This document shows positions 25,240-34,622 of a DNA stretch of 64,000 nt, one piece after another. The translations under genes were made by a program, and so were the position numbers. Under the pieces are notes generated by a model that was not told where the DNA came from, ran no database searches, and was given only the letters and a program-made list of their open reading frames with translations. Positions within the stretch are counted from its first letter, which is position 1, and every line of letters starts with the position of its first letter. The DNA is taken from positions 558,001 through 622,000 of the forward strand of contig NZ_JABEME010000001.1 of assembly GCF_013004645.1 (NCBI RefSeq), given 5' to 3'. This stretch comes from Stenotrophomonas africana. Lineage in GTDB: Bacteria; Pseudomonadota; Gammaproteobacteria; Xanthomonadales; Xanthomonadaceae.

Positions 25240-27431
25240 GCGGCCCCCTGCTGCAGGCGGTGCAGCTGGGCATAGTGGCCATCGGACTGGGTCAGAAGCT
25301 CATCGTGGGTTCCACTCTCCACGATAAGGCCGCGATCGACCACGACGATGCGGTTGGCCCTGCGCACGGTGGACAGGCGATGGGCGATGATGATGACGGT
25401 TCGCCCCTTGCAGATCTCGCGCATGTTGGCCATCACCGCATGTTCGGATTCGTAGTCCAGCGCGCTGGTCGCTTCGTCCAGGATCAGGATGCGCGGATCG
25501 GTGATGAGCGCACGCGCGATCGCCACGCGCTGCCGCTGACCACCGGAAAGACCAGCACCATGCTCTCCCACCCGCGTGTCATAGCCTTCGGGCAGTGCGG
25601 AGATGAACTCATGCGCACCCGCAAGGGTGGCTGCTTGGATCACCCGGTCCAACGGCATGCCGGGGTCGCTCAGCGCGATGTTGTCGCGCACGCTGCGGTT
25701 GAACAGAAAGTTCTCCTGCAGTACAACGCCCAGCTGCCGCCGCAGCCAGGCGGGGTCGGCCAGTGCCAGGTCATGCCCATCCACCAGCACACGGCCGCGC
25801 TCTGGCGTATACAGGCGCTGGACCAGCTTGGTCAGCGTGCTCTTGCCGGATCCCGAGCGCCCAACGATTCCGATGACCTGTCCGGCCGGGATGTGCAGGT
25901 CGATGCCGGCGAGGATCTCCGGCGTATCAGTTCGATAGCGGAATCCGACCCGCTCGAACGTGATATCGCCACGGATGGGTGGCAGCGCCATGCGGCTGCC
26001 GGGCAGTTCCGTACGTGTATTGAGAATGTCGCCCAGACGTTGGACCGAGATCCCGACCTGCTGGAACTCCTGCCACAGCTGCGCCAGCCTGATGATCGGT
26101 GCAGCCACTTGGCCGGACAGCATGTTGAACGCGATCAGCTGGCCCAGCGACAGCCCCCCGTCGATCACCAGTTTCGCGCCCCAGAACAGTATGGCGACGC
26201 TGACCAGCTTCTGCACCAGCTGCACGCTCTGTTGGCCAACGGTGGCAACCTTGGTGACCCCGAAGCCGGCATTCACATAGCCGGCCAGCTGGTTGTCCCA
26301 GGTACGCGTCACCCGCGGATCAACCGCGCTGGCCTTGACCGTTCCGATGCCGCTGATCGTCTCGACGAGGAAGGACTGGTTGTCGGCGCTACGTGCGAAC
26401 TTCTCATCCAGCCGCTTGCGCAGCACCGGGGTGATGCCGGCCGAAATGAGCGCGTAGACCGGCAGCGAGATCACCACGATCAGCGTCAGCCAGCCACTGT
26501 AGTAGAACATCACAGCGAGGAAGACCGCGGTGAAGAACAGGTCTAGCACCGACGTCAGGGCCTGCCCGGTCAGAAAATTGCGTATGTTCTCCAACTCGCG
26601 CACGCGGGCGATGGTGTCGCCTACGCGACGGGACTCGAAGTAGGCCAGCGGCAATGCCAGGACATGGCGGAACAGGCGCGCACCAAGTTCGACATCGATC
26701 TTGCTGGTGGTGTGGGCGAATACATAGGTACGCAGTCCGCTCAGGACTACGTCGAAGACGGCGATCGACACCAGGCCGATCGCGATCACGTCCAGCGTGG
26801 TCAGGCCTTGATGCACCAGCACCTTGTCCATCACCACCTGGTAGAACAGGGGCGTCACCAGGGCAAACAGCTGGATGAAGAAGGAGACGACGAAGACTTC
26901 CAGCAGCATCTTCCGGTACTTGATGACCGCAGGAATGAACCAGCTGAAATCAAAGCGCGCCAGCTCGCCAAGTACGGACGCCCGCGAGGCAACCTGAAGA
27001 AGACGTCCACGATAGCGTTGCTGCAGCGTGGGCATGTCGATGCTTCGCGGACGCCGCTGGGCGAGATCATGGATCAGTACCTGATCGCCGCTGATGCGGG
27101 CAATGATGAAGGCGTCGCCGTCGTCACCCAGGGCCAGCACAGGAAGGCTGGTCATCGCCAGGCGAGCCAGCGCCGTCGCACTTACCCTGGCCTTCAAGCC
27201 CAGCTTGCGGGCGGCCAGTACCAGTGTCGTCTCGTCCATGGCCGCATTGCCCAATCCAGCATCATGCGCCAGCTGACTCGCGTCAGCTGCGATGCCATGG
27301 AATTGAGCAAGCAGCACCAGCCCCCGCAGTGCCAGGTCCTGGTGTCCGTGCGCCCCCTCGTCCCCCGGCACCGTAGGTGCCGCGTCTCCCTGTGGCATAA
27401 CGTTCCCGTGCGCTGCTTCCGTTGAGCGCAT
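25236..27431 (-). CDS. Type I secretion ABC exporter (HlyB-type, with C39-like domain)
   Basis: Inner-membrane ATP-driven exporter, 731 residues, normal for HlyB. The N-terminal part (about 30-150) is a peptidase C39-like domain that lacks the catalytic cysteine: the motif region reads [13 protein letters not shown]. It should therefore bind rather than cleave its substrate, as in RTX exporters. Six membrane helices lie at about 170-450. The ATPase domain has Walker [10 protein letters not shown] near 520, signature LSGGQRQRV near 625 and Walker B ILILDEAT near 650. It is the first gene of the minus-strand operon leading to hlyD, RTX, glycosyltransferase and RHS. ATG at 27398 is an alternative start. 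Confidence 0.92.
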   Translation of the reverse strand: MRSTEAAHGNVMPQGDAAPTVPGDEGAHGHQDLALRGLVLLAQFHGIAADASQLAHDAGLGNAAMDETTLVLAARKLGLKARVSATALARLAMTSLPVLALGDDGDAFIIARISGDQVLIHDLAQRRPRSIDMPTLQQRYRGRLLQVASRASVLGELARFDFSWFIPAVIKYRKMLLEVFVVSFFIQLFALVTPLFYQVVMDKVLVHQGLTTLDVIAIGLVSIAVFDVVLSGLRTYVFAHTTSKIDVELGARLFRHVLALPLAYFESRRVGDTIARVRELENIRNFLTGQALTSVLDLFFTAVFLAVMFYYSGWLTLIVVISLPVYALISAGITPVLRKRLDEKFARSADNQSFLVETISGIGTVKASAVDPRVTRTWDNQLAGYVNAGFGVTKVATVGQQSVQLVQKLVSVAILFWGAKLVIDGGLSLGQLIAFNMLSGQVAAPIIRLAQLWQEFQQVGISVQRLGDILNTRTELPGSRMALPPIRGDITFERVGFRYRTDTPEILAGIDLHIPAGQVIGIVGRSGSGKSTLTKLVQRLYTPERGRVLVDGHDLALADPAWLRRQLGVVLQENFLFNRSVRDNIALSDPGMPLDRVIQAATLAGAHEFISALPEGYDTRVGEHGAGLSGGQRQRVAIARALITDPRILILDEATSALDYESEHAVMANMREICKGRTVIIIAHRLSTVRRANRIVVVDRGLIVESGTHDELLTQSDGHYAQLHRLQQGAA

Positions 27432-27601
27432 CCCCGGAGCGGGAGATTGGGGGGGGCCAACTCCCTTGTCAAGGGTCGGCAGGAGGGCGTAATCCCGCCA
27501 TCGCTGAAGGGGCGGTTGAAGCGAAATGGGGCAATTCGCTGAAAGCCGTCATGTGCTGCGCCCGGGTGCCGAACAGCGACCCAACGACGCGGTGCGGGCA
27601 C

Positions 27602-27633
27602 AAAAATGGCAGGGAACCGGAATTCCCTGCCAT
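27602..27633 (-). terminator. Rho-independent terminator of ssb
   Basis: Read on the minus strand, an 11-bp perfect stem (27606-27616 with 27623-27633) around a six-base loop is followed by a run of T residues (the A run at 27602-27606). It lies about 33 bases after the ssb stop codon. Confidence 0.85.
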
Positions 27634-27666
27634 CGGGTAGATGCACCGGTAGAACCGGATTGTGGC

Positions 27667-28242
27667 TTAGAACGGAATATCGTCGTCAGCGAAGTCGTCC
27701 ATCGGCGGAGCCTGCTGCGGCTGCGGGCGCTGGTTGCCACCCTGGTTGCCGTAACCGCCGCCCTGGTTGCCGCCCTGGTTGCCATAGCCGCCGCCCTGGC
27801 CGCCACGCTGGCCACCGCCACCGCCGCCGTACTCCTGGCGCGGCGCCTGCTGGCGCTGCGGACGATCGCCGCCGTAGTTGCCACCACCGCCGCCACCGCC
27901 GCCTTCACCACGGCCGCCCAGCATCTGCATTTCATCGGCAATGATGTCGGTGGAGTACTTCTCCACGCCGTCCTGGCCGGTGTACTTGTCGTAGCGCAGG
28001 CTGCCTTCGACGTAGACCGAGCTGCCCTTGCGCAGGTACTCGCCGGCGATCTCGCCGAGCTTGCCGAAGAACACCACACGGTGCCATTCGGTACGTTCCT
28101 GCTGGTTGCCATCCTTGTCCTTGCGGACGCTGGTGGTGGCCAGACTGATGCGGGTGATCGCCATGCCGCCCTGGGTGTACTTCACGTCCGGGTCGTTGCC
28201 GAGATTGCCGACCAGGATGACTTTGTTGATGCCGCGCGCCAT
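27667..28242 (-). CDS. ssb: Single-stranded DNA-binding protein
   Basis: Binds and protects single-stranded DNA in replication, repair and recombination. The N-terminal 110 residues are a complete OB fold ([20 protein letters not shown] at the start, then the [20 protein letters not shown] region). Residues 112-175 form a glycine-, glutamine- and asparagine-rich linker with short tandem repeats of [11 protein letters not shown]. The protein ends in the acidic tip DDDIPF, which recruits partner proteins. At 191 residues it is a normal length for this bacterial group. It has its own terminator and stands alone. Confidence 0.97.
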   Translation of the reverse strand: MARGINKVILVGNLGNDPDVKYTQGGMAITRISLATTSVRKDKDGNQQERTEWHRVVFFGKLGEIAGEYLRKGSSVYVEGSLRYDKYTGQDGVEKYSTDIIADEMQMLGGRGEGGGGGGGGNYGGDRPQRQQAPRQEYGGGGGGQRGGQGGGYGNQGGNQGGGYGNQGGNQRPQPQQAPPMDDFADDDIPF

Positions 28243-28535
28243 AGGTACCTTCGTCCGTTGTCCAAGGGCAGACCGCCAGTGATAGCACAGCCCCGGGCGG
28301 GGGTGCAGTAGGCTGGGCCGCCCCTGTTGAAATTTGGGGGAATGCGAGAACGATGCATCTTAGCATTGCCGCCGCCATCCGCCCGGTCAGAAGACCCCGG
28401 CCGCGCAGGGGGATTGAACTGATTTCCTTGTCCGGCAATGACTTACCCTCGCTTCGGCGGACCTCCAGAGGGGCATTCGCGTCTACCCATGGCATCATGC
28501 CCAAGCACCTTCCCCCAGCCCCCTCCCGCGTGCCC

Positions 28536-29567
28536 ATGACGATCAAAGGCAAAGCCACCTCCCTGGACATCGCCCACCTGGCCGGGGTATCCCAGCCGAC
28601 CGTGTCGCGGGCCCTGCGTGGCAGCCCGATGGTCAACGCCGAGACCCGCGAGCGCATCCTGCGCATCGCCCGCGAACTGAACTACAAGGTCGACAAGAAC
28701 GCCTCCAGCCTGCGCCTGCGCAACGCCGGCACCCTGGCCCTGCTGTTCTTCGAGGACCCGACCAACGACGACTCGCTGATCAACCCGTTCTTCCACTCGA
28801 TGCTCGGCTCGATCACCCGTGCCTGCGCCCTGCATGGGCAGGACCTGCTGGTCTCGTTCCAGCAACTGTCCACCGACTGGCAGGCCGATTACGAGGACAG
28901 CAACAAGGCCGACGGCATCATCCTGCTCGGCTACGGCGACTACCACGAATCGCGCGACCGCCTGCAGCGGCTGGTCGAACAGGGCACGCACTTCGTGCGC
29001 TGGGGCGCCGCCCTGCCCGGCCAACCCGGTGTCTCGATCGGCAGCGACAACTTCCAGGGCGGGCATGACATCACCACCCACCTGTTGCAGCAGGGCTGCC
29101 GCCGCATCGCCTTCCTCGGCCATGCCTCCAGCCATTACCCCGAATTCCAGGAGCGCTACCGCGGCCATGTCGCGGCCCTGCAGGACCACGGCCTGGCCGC
29201 CGAACCGGCGCTGCAGCACGATGCGATCACCACCGAGGCGTCGGGCCAGGAGGCCTGCCAGGCGCTGCTGGCGCGCGGTGAACCGATCGATGCGATCTGC
29301 GCCGCCAGCGATCTGATCGCCATCGGCGCGATGCGGGCCCTGCGCGACGCCGGCCGGCGGGTGCCGCAGGACGTGGCGGTAACCGGCTTCGACGACATCC
29401 CGCTGGCGGCCTCGGTATCCCCGGCGCTGACCACGGTGCAGCAGGACACCAAGCAGGCTGGCCAGCTGCTGGTGGAACGCCTGCTGGCGCTGATCGGTCG
29501 GCAGCCGGTGGAGAGCCAGAGCATCCCGGTGAAGCTGGTGGTGCGGGAATCGTCGCTGCGCCGGTAA
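28536..29567 (+). CDS. LacI-family transcriptional regulator
   Basis: DNA-binding sugar-responsive regulator of 343 residues. The N-terminal helix-turn-helix is clear (TSLDIAHLAGVSQPTVSRAL at about residues 8-27) with the hinge helix ending near residue 60. The rest is a periplasmic-binding-protein-like sensor domain with the typical closing motif VAVTGFDDIPLAASVSPALT. I chose the ATG at 28536; an in-frame ATG at 28497 would add 13 residues. The 293 bases upstream, shared with divergent ssb, hold no other gene. It is a candidate regulator of the maltodextrin locus about 7-20 kb downstream, but nothing in the sequence proves that, and no copy of that locus's operator was seen in front of this gene. 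Confidence 0.9.
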   Translation: MTIKGKATSLDIAHLAGVSQPTVSRALRGSPMVNAETRERILRIARELNYKVDKNASSLRLRNAGTLALLFFEDPTNDDSLINPFFHSMLGSITRACALHGQDLLVSFQQLSTDWQADYEDSNKADGIILLGYGDYHESRDRLQRLVEQGTHFVRWGAALPGQPGVSIGSDNFQGGHDITTHLLQQGCRRIAFLGHASSHYPEFQERYRGHVAALQDHGLAAEPALQHDAITTEASGQEACQALLARGEPIDAICAASDLIAIGAMRALRDAGRRVPQDVAVTGFDDIPLAASVSPALTTVQQDTKQAGQLLVERLLALIGRQPVESQSIPVKLVVRESSLRR

Positions 29568-29698
29568 GCGCTGCCAGGCCTGCCGCCACGCCCCAACGTG
29601 CGACGGCGGAATTCTCCCCCCATGACCAACGGCGGATGCGCACGGAGGCTGATGCGCGGATAACGCGCAGACATCGCCCATGGAAAGGTGTACGTCGC

Positions 29699-30601
29699 AT
29701 GCTGAAGATCGATTCGCTGTCCAAGACGTACGCCAACGGCGTGCATGCGCTCAACAACGTCACCCTGGACATCCCGCGCGGCATGTTCGGCCTGCTCGGC
29801 CCCAACGGCGCCGGCAAGTCGTCGCTGATGCGCACGCTGTCCACCCTGCAGGAGGCCGACAGCGGCACGGCGACCCTTAGCATTCCAGGCGAGGCGCCGA
29901 TCGACGTACTGCGCGACAAGGATGCGGTGCGCCGCCGGCTGGGTTACCTGCCGCAGGATTTCGGCGTGTATCCGAAAGTCAGCGCGCTGGACCTGCTGGA
30001 ACATTTCGCGGTGCTCAAGGGCCTGACCCAGCGCGCGCAGCGCCGCGAGGTGGTCGATGGGCTGCTGCAGCAGGTGAACCTGTGGGACGCCCGCAAACGC
30101 AAGCTGGGCACCTACTCCGGCGGCATGCGCCAGCGCTTCGGCATCGCCCAGGCGCTGCTGGGAGACCCGCGGCTGGTGATCGTCGATGAGCCCACCGCCG
30201 GCCTCGACCCGGAAGAACGCAACCGCTTCCTCAACCTGCTGGCGGCCATCGGCGAGAACGTGGCGGTGATCCTGTCCACCCACATCGTCGAGGACGTGAC
30301 CGACCTGTGCCCGACGATGGCGATCATGAACAAGGGCCAGGTACTGCTGACCGGCCGCCCTGCCGAAGCCATCGACGCCCTGCAGCACCAGGTCTGGCGC
30401 AAGCAGGTCGATCCTTCGGAACTGGCCGACCACGAAGCGCGCTACGTGGTGCTGTCCACCCGCCTGGTCGGTGGCCGCCCGGTGATCCACGTGCACAGCG
30501 CCAACGACCCCGGCGACGGCTTTGCGGCAGTGGCGCCCGACCTCGAGGACGTGTACTTCCAGCGCCTGCGCCTGCAGGCCCGTGCCCGCGCGGCAGCCTG
30601 A
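29699..30601 (+). CDS. ABC transporter ATP-binding protein
   Basis: Cytoplasmic ATPase of 300 residues that powers the permease encoded by the next gene. Walker A is GPNGAGKSS (residues 34-42), the signature is YSGGMRQRFG (139-148) and Walker B is LVIVDEPTAGLD (159-170). The residues after about 215 form a C-terminal extension common in ABC-2 type export ATPases. The ATG at 29699 is chosen because the alignment with other ATPases starts there (MLKIDSLSKTYANG); a frame extending upstream to 29636 adds no recognisable sequence. The downstream gene begins 12 bases after its stop, so they form an operon. Confidence 0.92.
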   Translation: MLKIDSLSKTYANGVHALNNVTLDIPRGMFGLLGPNGAGKSSLMRTLSTLQEADSGTATLSIPGEAPIDVLRDKDAVRRRLGYLPQDFGVYPKVSALDLLEHFAVLKGLTQRAQRREVVDGLLQQVNLWDARKRKLGTYSGGMRQRFGIAQALLGDPRLVIVDEPTAGLDPEERNRFLNLLAAIGENVAVILSTHIVEDVTDLCPTMAIMNKGQVLLTGRPAEAIDALQHQVWRKQVDPSELADHEARYVVLSTRLVGGRPVIHVHSANDPGDGFAAVAPDLEDVYFQRLRLQARARAAA

Positions 30602-30613
30602 GCGGAGCACGCC

Positions 30614-33600
30614 ATGATCCTCGACTTCTTCCGATTCGAGCTGCGCGAGCAGCTGCGTTCCCCACTGCTGTGGCTGCTGGCCGGGCTGTTCGCCCTGCTT
30701 GCCTTCGCCGCCGCCTCCAGCGACGCCGTGCAGATCGGTGGCGGCGCCGGCAACGTGCACAGCAACGCGCCCACCGTGATCGCGCAGATGCTGGGCATCT
30801 TCACCCTGCTCGGCATGCTGGTCACCGCGCTGTTCGTCAGCAATGCGCTGCTGCGTGACTTCGAGCTCGGCACCGCCGAACTGATCTTCGCCAGCCCGGT
30901 GAAGCGCCGCGACTACCTGGCCGGGCGCATCGCTGCCGCCCTGGCGGCCGGCCTGCTGGTCTACGTGCTGATCGCGTTTGGCCTATGGCTGGCGCCGTTC
31001 ATGCCGTGGGTCGACCCCGAACGCATGGGCCCGATCAGCTGGCAGGGCTATGCGTGGACGTTCGCGGTCATCGTCATTCCGAACCTGCTGTTCACCACCG
31101 CACTGCTGTCGCTGCTGGCAGCGCTGACCCGCTCGATCCTGTGGGTCTACATCGGCCTGGTGGCCTACCTGGTGCTGTACGGCGCCAGCGCGGCCCTGCT
31201 GCGCGACATCGACAACACCTGGATCGCGGTGCTGAGCGAACCGCTGGGCATGCGCGCACTCGGCCGCACGATCCGCTACTGGTCCACCGCTGAACGCAAC
31301 AACGGGATTCCCGAGCTGGCCGGTTACCTGCTGGCCAACCGCGCCCTGTGGTTGGGCGTGGCCGCCGCACTGTTCGCCGCTACGTTCGCGCTGTTCCGCA
31401 CCGAACGCAGCGGCAGCGGCAGCGGCCGTCGGCGCTGGGGCCGCAGGCAGGTGCAACCGGTTGCCGATGCCGCCGGCGTCCGCCCGAGCCGCGCGACACT
31501 GCCGCGCGTGATACCGGCATTCACCGCCACCACCGCGTGGCAGCAGTTCCTGCGCCAGGTCCGCTTCGATACACGCGGCGTCCTGCGCAGCGTGCCGTTC
31601 ATCGTGCTGCTGGTGCTGGGCCTGGCCAACTTCCTGCCCAGCGCGCTGTTCCGGCAGACCCTGTACGGCACCTCGATCTGGCCGGTCACCTCGCAGATGA
31701 TCATGGGCCTGCAGGGTGCCTTCAGCTGGCTGCTGGTGATCATTGTGCTGTTCTTCGCCGGTGAGCTGGTCTGGAAGGAACGCAGTGCGCGCATCAACGA
31801 AGTGACCGATGCCATGCCGGTGCCGAACTGGGTGCCGCTGCTGGCCAAGTTCACCGCACTGCTGGCGGTGATCGTCTGCTTCCAGGCGGCCGGCGCGCTG
31901 GCGGCAATGGGCGTGCAGCTGGCCAAGGGCTACACGCATCTGGAGCCGCTGCTCTACCTGCGCAGCCTGGCGCTGGATTCGGTGGTCTACATCCTGATGG
32001 GCGGCCTGGCGCTGGTGCTGCAGGTGCTCACCAACAACAAGTTCGTCGGTTATGCGCTGCTGATCGTGGTGATGATCGGCCAGGGCGTGCTCGGCCTGCT
32101 CGACTACACGCAGAACCTGTACAACTTCGGCAGCTGGCCCAACGCGCCCTATTCGGACATGAACGGCTACGGCCACTTCCTCACCGGGCAGCTGGCGTTC
32201 CAGGGCTACTGGGCGCTGTTCCTGCTGACCTTGATGTGCCTGGCGTCGGCCCTCTGGGTACGAGGTGTCAGCCAGAACCTGCGCCAGCGCCTGGCCCTGG
32301 CCGGCCGTCGCCTGCGCGGCCCGACCGGTGCCTTCGCCGCAGTGGCCGCCGTGGCCTTTGTCGCCGTGGGCGGCTGGCTGTACTGGAGCACCAACATCCG
32401 CAACGAGTTCGTCTCGCCCGACCAGCAGCTGGACCTGCAGGCCCGCTACGAGCGCGAGCTGTCGAAGTACCGCAACCTGCCGCAGCCCCGCATCGTGGCG
32501 GTGGACAACCGCGTGGACCTGTCCCCCGAATCGCAGTCGATGGTGATCGATGCGAACTGGACGATCCGCAATCTCCACGCGCAGCCGATCCCGGAACTGC
32601 ATGTCTCGATGGGTGATGACAAACAGCTGGTAGCCGCCGATCTTGGCGGACAGACGATGGCCTTCCATGACAAGGACCTGGGGTATCGCATCTACCGGCT
32701 GGACAAGCCCCTGCAACCGGGCGAAAGCCGACGTGTCCATTTCCGGGTGGTGCAGAAACCCAATGGCATCACCGCCGGCCAGGCGCCGAGCAACATCGTG
32801 GGCAACGGCACGTTCTTCAACAGCCGCGTACTGCCGTCGTTCGGCTACAACGAGGGCGCGGAGATCACCGACCGCAACGAGCGGCGCAAGCGCGACCTGG
32901 GTGAGCCGCGGCGCATGCCCAGGCTGGAAGACGAAGCCGCGCGTGCCAACACGTACATAGCCAACGATGCCGACTGGCTCGACTTCCGCACCACGATCTG
33001 CACGGCACCCGACCAGGTGGCGCTGGCCCCGGGCTATCTGCAGCATGAGAGCACGGTCAATGGCCGGCGCTGCTTCAGCTATGCCATGGATCGACCGATG
33101 CTGAACTTCTACGCCTATCTGTCGGCGCGCTGGGAGGTGCGCAAGGCAAAGTACAAGGACATCCCGATCGAGGTCTACTTCGACCCGGCGCACGGCTACA
33201 ACGTGGACCGGATGATCGAAGCGGTGCAGAAATCGCTGGCCTACTACGAGGCGAACTTCACCCCGTACCAGCATCGCCAGGTGCGCATCATCGAGTTCCC
33301 GGGTTATGCCCGCTTCGCGCAGTCGTTCGCCAACACCATCCCCTACTCCGAGGCCATCGGTTTCATCGCCGACCTGCGTGACCCGGACAAGGTGGACTAC
33401 GTGTTCTACGTGACCGCGCACGAAATCGCACACCAGTGGTGGGCGCACCAGGTGATCGGTGCCAACGTGCAGGGCGCCACGGTGCTGTCCGAATCGTTGT
33501 CGCAGTATTCGGCACTGATGGTGATGGAGCAGGAGTACGGCCGCCAGCACATGCGTCAGTTCCTCAAGCGCGAACTGGACGGCTACCTGTCCGGCCGCGG

Positions 33601-34204
33601 CGGCGAGGCCATCGAGGAACAGCCGCTGGAGCGCGTGGAAAACCAGCAGTACATCCACTACCAGAAGGGTTCGCTGGTGTTCTACCGGCTGCGCGAGGAG
33701 ATCGGCGAGCAGGCGCTTAACCGCGCATTGAAGCGCTTCCTGCAGGACAAGGGGTACCAGCAACCGCCGTACACCACCTCACGCGAGCTGCTGGACTACA
33801 TCCGCGCCGAGACCCCGGCCGACCGCCAGCAGCTGGTCACCGACCTGTTCGAGAAGATCAGCTTCTACGACAACCGCGTGATGGCCGCCAGCGCCCGCAA
33901 GCGCGATGACGGCCGCTACGACGTGACCCTGGACCTGCACGCCGCCAAGCAGTACGCCGACGGCAAGGGCAAGGAGAGCGACGGAAAGATGGATGACTGG
34001 GTCGAGGTCGGCGTGTTCGCCAATGGGCCGTCGGGCAAGGAGCGCGACCAGAAGGTGCTGTACCTGCAGCGCCACCACATCACCAGCGCCGATCCGAAGA
34101 TCACGGTGACGGTGAATGAAAAGCCGGACGAAGCAGGCTTCGATCCCTACAACAAGCTGATCGACCGGGTGAGCGATGACAACCGGCGCAAGGTGACGAT
34201 GTGA
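30614..34204 (+). CDS. ABC-2 permease fused to an M1-family metallopeptidase
   Basis: A 1,196-residue fusion. The first 590 residues hold two sets of about six membrane helices (about 15-260 and 320-560), separated by a basic linker, and look like an ABC-2 permease. From about 600 on the protein is soluble and resembles M1 aminopeptidases, with the zinc-binding motif HEIAH at residues 936-940 and a glutamate (LSESLSQYSA) about twenty residues later. The substrate-recognition GxMEN motif of ordinary M1 aminopeptidases is not evident. The topology puts the peptidase domain after the last helix. It is cotranscribed with the ATPase upstream. The substrate is unknown; such fusions are known in Proteobacteria genomes, but I know of no firm function. 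Confidence 0.88.
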   Translation: MILDFFRFELREQLRSPLLWLLAGLFALLAFAAASSDAVQIGGGAGNVHSNAPTVIAQMLGIFTLLGMLVTALFVSNALLRDFELGTAELIFASPVKRRDYLAGRIAAALAAGLLVYVLIAFGLWLAPFMPWVDPERMGPISWQGYAWTFAVIVIPNLLFTTALLSLLAALTRSILWVYIGLVAYLVLYGASAALLRDIDNTWIAVLSEPLGMRALGRTIRYWSTAERNNGIPELAGYLLANRALWLGVAAALFAATFALFRTERSGSGSGRRRWGRRQVQPVADAAGVRPSRATLPRVIPAFTATTAWQQFLRQVRFDTRGVLRSVPFIVLLVLGLANFLPSALFRQTLYGTSIWPVTSQMIMGLQGAFSWLLVIIVLFFAGELVWKERSARINEVTDAMPVPNWVPLLAKFTALLAVIVCFQAAGALAAMGVQLAKGYTHLEPLLYLRSLALDSVVYILMGGLALVLQVLTNNKFVGYALLIVVMIGQGVLGLLDYTQNLYNFGSWPNAPYSDMNGYGHFLTGQLAFQGYWALFLLTLMCLASALWVRGVSQNLRQRLALAGRRLRGPTGAFAAVAAVAFVAVGGWLYWSTNIRNEFVSPDQQLDLQARYERELSKYRNLPQPRIVAVDNRVDLSPESQSMVIDANWTIRNLHAQPIPELHVSMGDDKQLVAADLGGQTMAFHDKDLGYRIYRLDKPLQPGESRRVHFRVVQKPNGITAGQAPSNIVGNGTFFNSRVLPSFGYNEGAEITDRNERRKRDLGEPRRMPRLEDEAARANTYIANDADWLDFRTTICTAPDQVALAPGYLQHESTVNGRRCFSYAMDRPMLNFYAYLSARWEVRKAKYKDIPIEVYFDPAHGYNVDRMIEAVQKSLAYYEANFTPYQHRQVRIIEFPGYARFAQSFANTIPYSEAIGFIADLRDPDKVDYVFYVTAHEIAHQWWAHQVIGANVQGATVLSESLSQYSALMVMEQEYGRQHMRQFLKRELDGYLSGRGGEAIEEQPLERVENQQYIHYQKGSLVFYRLREEIGEQALNRALKRFLQDKGYQQPPYTTSRELLDYIRAETPADRQQLVTDLFEKISFYDNRVMAASARKRDDGRYDVTLDLHAAKQYADGKGKESDGKMDDWVEVGVFANGPSGKERDQKVLYLQRHHITSADPKITVTVNEKPDEAGFDPYNKLIDRVSDDNRRKVTM

Positions 34205-34213
34205 GGTAACGGG

Positions 34214-34235
34214 GCGCCGGCCTATGCGCCGGCGC
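34214..34235. repeat. Perfect 8-bp palindrome after the permease-peptidase gene
   Basis: GCGCCGGC at 34214-34221 pairs with GCCGGCGC at 34228-34235 around a six-base loop, ten bases after the stop codon. No T run follows, so it is either a REP-type element or a weak terminator. Confidence 0.55.
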
Positions 34236-34280
34236 TCCACGCAACACGTGCGGGCTTGGCTTGGCTTGGCTCGCCCTACT

Positions 34281-34304
34281 GTAGTGCCGAGCCATGCTCG
34301 GCAC
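34281..34304 (+). repeat. SMAG/REP-like palindrome with GTAG end
   Basis: GTAG followed by an imperfect palindrome (TGCCGAG CCATG CTCGGCA). This is the form of the short GTAG-ended repeats known from Stenotrophomonas genomes. It sits between convergent genes. Confidence 0.75.
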
Positions 34305-34328
34305 ATTGTCCACGACAGTCGCGAAGGT

Positions 34329-34622
34329 TCAGCGCACCGGGGCCTTCGGCCCCAGCAACGCCAGCAGCACGAAGACCACGATCGAGGCGACGGTGCCGAG
34401 CGCCGCCGGTAACCCGAACGCCCACGCCGAACGGCCCTGCTGGCGTGCCCACTGGGCCAGATGCCAGGCCGCGCCCAGGTTGATCAGCCAGGCAATGACG
34501 AAGACCGGCCACAGCACCACGCCCACCGCGCGCAGCACGGGCATGGATACCAGCGCGACGACGATGGCTGCGATCAGGAAGATCAGTGCGGAGCGGGAAT
34601 GACGCGATGCAGATGCGTTCAT
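34329..34622 (-). CDS. Small membrane protein, unknown function
   Basis: A 97-residue protein with three hydrophobic segments (about residues 11-30, 33-50 and 66-90) separated by a basic, tryptophan-containing loop (HLAQWARQQGRSAW). I do not recognise a family. The ATG at 34622 overlaps the stop of the upstream acetyltransferase gene (ATGA), which decides this start over the longer frame that extends back to 34811 inside that gene. The two are translationally coupled. Confidence 0.75.
   Translation of the reverse strand: MNASASRHSRSALIFLIAAIVVALVSMPVLRAVGVVLWPVFVIAWLINLGAAWHLAQWARQQGRSAWAFGLPAALGTVASIVVFVLLALLGPKAPVR

Noticed and set aside
25236-27431. Reading the exporter as a bacteriocin-processing (leader-cleaving) ABC transporter
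   Set aside because: The C39 domain lacks the catalytic cysteine and the neighbour is an RTX protein with a C-terminal export signal.
27715-27900. Short tandem DNA repeats that could suggest a CRISPR or minisatellite
   Set aside because: They encode the glycine- and asparagine-rich linker of the ssb protein, in frame, and lack the regular spacer pattern of CRISPR.
30983-33763. A 926-codon minus-strand reading frame opposite the permease-peptidase fusion
   Set aside because: Antisense shadow; the plus-strand protein has intact catalytic motifs and correct spacing to its operon partner.
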